This document shows, piece after piece, positions 59,295 to 64,000 of a stretch of 64,000 nt of DNA. The stretch lies in assembly GCF_910589235.1 (NCBI RefSeq), contig NC_060955.1:15211338-15275337 (forward strand). The letters are read 5' to 3'. Made by a program: the position numbers and the translations under genes. The DNA comes from Vespa crabro (taxonomy: Eukaryota > Arthropoda > Insecta > Hymenoptera > Vespidae). Each line of letters begins with the position of its first letter. The stretch's first letter is position 1. The notes under the pieces are model-generated. The model was not told the origin of the DNA. It did not search any database and was given only the letters and a program-made list of their open reading frames with translations.

Positions 59295-62081
59295 TGGTCT
59301 TCTTGAAAATACCGGAGTTCGTTATGGAAAATAAAAATTATCATAATACAATAATCAATATCTCTTTTATCATTTTTTCTTATTCTCACGAAAATACTTG
59401 TTTACAAAAAACTGATCAGTTGTAAATCGCAAATATCACAATATTTTTGCTCAATGATTACAATGGAATATAAATATTCTTTCGAATGTTTTCTTACGTA
59501 ATTCAAACGCAGATAAAAACAGACACTGTAAATATATATTTCGAAGGGAAAATCTGCGATAGATAAGATGGATGGAGAGATGTCGTAAACGAAATGAGAT
59601 CGTTTTATATGCACGAGGCGATTTACGCGTCAAGATATATCGCTTAAAAGCATATTAGTAAATCGAGTGTTTGCTATTCCGAGCGCATAGCCTCTTTCTC
59701 TTTTTTTCTTTCTGTCTTTTCTTTCTATCTCTTCGTGATGCAACGACCCTCTTTATGCACACGAACAATATATCTCGCAAAATTGATTTTGTCGATATGG
59801 ACGGTCCTTCATTTTTATTTCCCACCTTTTGTCGAGTATTCACTGTAGTTTGCTAAATTAATATGGACAAGTTGAGTCGTCATTTTTTCTATTAACACAT
59901 GGACGTGTGTAAACGTCCAGATGAAAGATTCGATAACAGAGAAACGATAATATGCTGCGAAAAAGGAACAGGCAAAAGAAAAAGAGGAAAGGGAGTATAC
60001 ATATAAAAGGCTAAAAAATTAGCAATTATAAGTTCTGTACATTAGCATACAAGAAGGCATTCGCTCTCACAAAGCCGTTGAGTTTAATAGCTTCTGCATG
60101 AAAGCAGGAATTTATGAAAGATCGATGTTAAATTTTATCCCTAAGGCTCCTTTGGGAGAAAAGAGAATAAGAAATGATGAAAATTACTTTCGGGAACAAA
60201 ATAAAAGGAAGAAACAGTAAAGCCGGTATAATATGAAATACACATAAAAAGAAAAATAAAATAAAATGACAGATGTAATGTAGATAATTTTGTTATTATT
60301 AATTACTCTTTCCTCAGGTTAAAGATTTAACACATGATATATATTTTCTTTAGAAATGCAGAAATCGGTGAATACGGATCGAACTTCTAAAGACGAAATA
60401 ACTATGAGGAGTAACGATCAAAAGTAACCCATTTTAATTCGGTCGCAATATTATTCGTTTATACGAATTACGATGTTACTCAACACAACCATATTTTCTT
60501 GGAAGAAAAAAAGGAAGAGGAGAAGGAGGAGAATCACATTGCATTCGATTTAATGATACTCTCCAGAATTCGGGTCTCCGCCCTTTCACTCGCTCGCTCG
60601 CTCGTCTTCTTTAAAGATGGAGCGAATCGATGTCGAACGAATCTTCCTCTATTTCCCTCTCTCTTTCGGATCGGACCGCACTCGATATCTGTGATTTACG
60701 TAAAATCCTGCGGTTTCCGGCGACATCTGGCAGAGCAAGCGAAAGATACCATTTGACATAATCAACCATTTGAATTAGTATCTACGCTCTTCTTCCGAAT
60801 CGATATGAGAGGAGGAACGTAAATGAAGGATAAGGAAGGAGAAGCAGTACGGTAAATTGATATGCGTCGGAGGACGAACAAAAAATTTAAGATCGTCTTG
60901 GTTATGATTTACGATAATGCCGATAGCCCATTCTTCCGACACTTATAACATATATATCTATGTACATATGTACATATATACATAGGTAGGGGTGTGCGTG
61001 CACATATAAGTTACGTACAGAGTATATAACAGAACGAAGATCGTAATGTCATTTGCACCATGCACCGAGGACCGTTATCTTTATCACGCGTATTCTCTAC
61101 AATGTTTTAAAGCAGTGTTGTTATGTAACTCCTGTAACTGTACATACAAGACACGAATACCGGTACAGGTGGTAAACTTTATTCTTCTCTTTTTTATTTT
61201 ATTTTTTTCCGCTCAAACGAAACAATCCGTTGTCTGTGCTGCTCTACGTGCCGCAATAAAATTCTTACTCTTTTTCGAGTCGTTATGTTCTGCGGACGAA
61301 GGAAAAGGAATGAAATATTAAAGATTAGATAACTGATCGTCTTGTTTCTTCCTATGCGAATAAACGTATTAGAAATTAGATAACCACAAGAGACAAGACC
61401 GGTTTGCACGTTTACGATCGATGATTTCTCTTCCTACTAACTCTTCGTCCTACGCAATTTTCTTAATTTCATTTGTCAATGCGATTGAGTGTCTCACTGA
61501 ACATCGTTTTCTATATAATCTTATATTTTAATTCGACCTAGAAATTATGACGTAACGAAGAAAATATCGAATGAATGCTCCTCCTCATCGATTCGAGCAA
61601 TCAATCAACTAGAAAGTCATCTGATAAAGTCGCTGCATTAGAAAGTATGTATACTTTAAAGTGGCAAGGGTTAACTTAAGGATATAATTTCAGGTCAAAC
61701 GAGCATGGTCATAAAGTCATCACCTTCGACTGCCGCTCGTTGACGCGTAAGATCGTAAGCAGACAAGAAACGAGTAGATCTCACTGAATGTCACCTCGAT
61801 ATACGGAAAAGAGATAGAAAAAGAGACAGAAGAGAAGCACTTTGCCCGCTATATACGAATACTCATTCAATTACACACATACAAGGTGTTGCTTCCATGT
61901 GCATACTTTATCAAAGCCGACGGAGTCGCTTAGGACGTAAAAGAGTTGTCGTGTAAAGAGAACACGTAATTGTTGAAGATATTTAGTTCATAAATAATTT
62001 TGACTCGTATTTTGATACTTACGATTATCAATCAGAAATTGTTAAATATTTTACATATTGTACGAGAGTACAAATTTTTAA

Positions 62082-62137
<56 letters not shown>

Positions 62138-63539
62138 CATTAAAATATATTATATACATATGTACTTATAAAAATAAAATAGAACTATATTTTTCATACT
62201 TATGTGTACTTTTTTTCGATATATTATGTCAACTAAATGTAATATAGGCTATGGGCGTAACGAGAAAAGCCTTTCTTTGAAAAACACTTCGTTCTTGAAA
62301 AATCCCACGGGAAGTAAGATAGAAAGAGGGGAAAGAGAATTAAAATTCGCACGATGCATTTAGCAAGTACGAGGATCGTGACATTAATACGGCTTGGTGT
62401 ATGCGAGGAAAACTTTCACCACTGTGCATTGTGCGTTCCCTTCTTCTTCACCGTATCATTAATGCCGTCTCACGTTCGCCGTTTTACAGACACGTCCGAT
62501 TCGCGTTCAATTTTCTTTTACCATTGCGGTTTCTCTTTTCTTTCTTCGTAAAACGATTCGGAAAAAGTATCGTTGGTCTACACTAGAAGTTATAATTTAA
62601 ATAAAAAGGCAAAAAAAAATTACAAATCAGAACAATTTTTTCCGCCTTCAAAGAGTTAATTTAGCATTAAGATTGAGTATCCTGTCAAGAAGATTTCAAC
62701 GAATGCTCATGCTCACTCGAAATTCGTAAACAATGGATCCTTGCTTCCTCTTGCCAACAATGCGACGAGATATTATTAAGATTTTCAACCGCGCATGTAC
62801 CTACATTATGAAATCGTTTAAATGCGAGAACACTCTCATTTTTTCTTTTCCTCCCTCTCGTTTTTTACTACACCTCTTTAGCTTCGTCCTTTCTTCCGAC
62901 AGTTTCCTTCGAATTCATCGCTCGGAACGTCGCTTTTGCATAATTGGACGGAAAAGTAAAACGTTCAAGAAAAAGAGCATTAAAGGTTTTAAATATTCGA
63001 AAATTGTCATATAGAAAAAAATATTATATGTATTTACATTATTAGATTGCTTGAACTTTTACGAAATATCGCAACATACTTATATACATATGTAGCGTAC
63101 CACCCAATAATTAGCATCCCGTTAAACTTTATCCTTTACTTAAAGATTTCAAATCATATATTTTCTCAAGGTCGAGGTTAATTACTCGCGACAGACGCTC
63201 GTAATATCTCGACGACCGTATCATTACTTACCACCGTATTTTCCTAAAAACCTTCACTTATAATTACGAGATACGATCGCTTAAGAGAAAAGCATCATAT
63301 ATCGCGAATATAAGCCAGATCGTGTGGCGATAATTCGAAGGTTCGATAATTGGAGAACCACCGAATTAAAAAGTATTCTCCAGTGAGGGCCCAGAAAGAG
63401 ATAGAGAAAAACAGAGAAAGAGAGAGGTACCTCATGGAGATTTCGCGGACACCTTCAAGAGGGAGTTCGCCGGTCGGTTTTACAGAACGGAACGGGCAGT
63501 TTCTCGTTTCCTACTTCTTAATTGGCTGCGCGATGATAA
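59295..63539. other. No gene seen
   Basis: Short frames only, besides the AT palindrome at 62080. If the rightward promoter at 57.5 kb is real, this is its intron. A CTCG tandem repeat occurs near 60590. Confidence 0.5.
62080..62140. repeat. AT microsatellite, palindromic
   Basis: A long AT run flanked by TTTTTAATGATATA and TATATCATTAAAA, so the whole is a near-perfect palindrome that can fold as a hairpin. Confidence 0.9.
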
Positions 63540-63620
63540 ATCCGTATAGCTTTAATTGAGAGCCCGGCAGCACGTGAGCTGCCTCAGCAGGCAGCCGCAA
63601 CAAAGATAGCAAACGAAAGA
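63540..63620 (+). promoter_or_regulatory. GC-rich patch with E-box and alternating hairpins
   Basis: GGCAGC, GCTGCC and GGCAGC occur at 63566, 63578 and 63590 with six-base spacers. The central copy could pair with either neighbour. A CACGTG E-box lies at 63571-63576. The surroundings resemble an insect promoter or leader. Confidence 0.3.
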
Positions 63621-64000
63621 AACACAAGACAAAGCGATCTTCACGAAAGACTCTCTGTGCCTACTTCAAAGTTGTCTTTATGTTTCTTTCTTTTTCTCAA
63701 GAGGAAGAGCGCGAAGAAGCTTCTTCCAGCTCTGGTAGAAAATGCGTATTGTGACCCAGTGACACGAGTAGGCCGATCCTAAGCCGACCGTTATCTCCGC
63801 TTGTCTCCTCTCCTCCTAGCTGTCACGGCATACGTCTTTTTGCTTGTGGTATTTTAGCATTTCAGGAATCCTCATCGAGTCTGTGGTTGTGTTTTTAGTA
63901 ACCAGGATTTCCGACTTCTGGATATTGAACGAAAAATCGAAGTAGAAATAGTAGACAGAGAAGAAACAATACAAATGATCTCCAACAACTGTCGAGAGAA

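Noticed and set aside
59294..59340. Possible exon after the acceptor-like CAG
   Set aside because: The open frames are shorter than 15 codons. It could be a noncoding exon at best.

Overview
This window looks like nuclear DNA of an insect, most likely a hymenopteran. It is very AT-rich, yet full of CpG-containing words. It carries many long CT/GA, AT and CTTT microsatellites. The convincing genes are broken into exons with ordinary GT..AG introns. There are no bacterial-style operons, ribosomal RNAs or CRISPR arrays. The species call is inference from composition and gene content.

Two protein-coding genes can be assembled exon by exon, both on the minus strand. The first runs from a start codon at 21025 to a stop at 10936. 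Its twelve coding exons are in phase throughout and give about 1430 residues. It is a homologue of the PEAK1/PRAG1 (NKF3) scaffold pseudokinases. Supporting features are the N-terminal Cys/His signature, proline-rich SH3 ligands, a YxN phosphotyrosine motif followed by the family's LG...R...P..P tail, and the C-terminal LWGP...WLD helices. The kinase residues are eroded further than in the vertebrate proteins. A candidate promoter for this gene lies at about 52.1 kb, which would make a 31-kb 5' region that holds most of the window's microsatellites and only weak exon candidates.

The second gene runs from 55974 to 53655 in six exons and encodes 521 residues. It is a SECIS-binding protein 2 (SBP2) family member, with a SECIS-incorporation-domain motif and a C-terminal L7Ae RNA-binding domain. 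If the host is a hymenopteran this is notable, because that order is reported to have lost selenoproteins.

Layout: 0-2.7 kb, AT-rich DNA with one isolated coding-like segment. 2.7-5.0 kb, a large inverted-repeat (foldback) element that contains a third partial arm copy and a tRNA-like segment. 5-10.9 kb, mostly empty, with two short coding-like ORFs. 10.9-21.1 kb, the PEAK1/PRAG1-like gene. 21-52 kb, its presumed 5' intron. 53.6-56 kb, the SBP2-like gene. 57.5 kb, a TATA promoter and leader exon pointing right, whose coding part I cannot locate before the window ends at 64 kb.

The two identified genes act in unrelated processes: tyrosine-kinase/Grb2 scaffolding and RNA binding by an L7Ae protein. 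Nothing in the sequence suggests that they work together.
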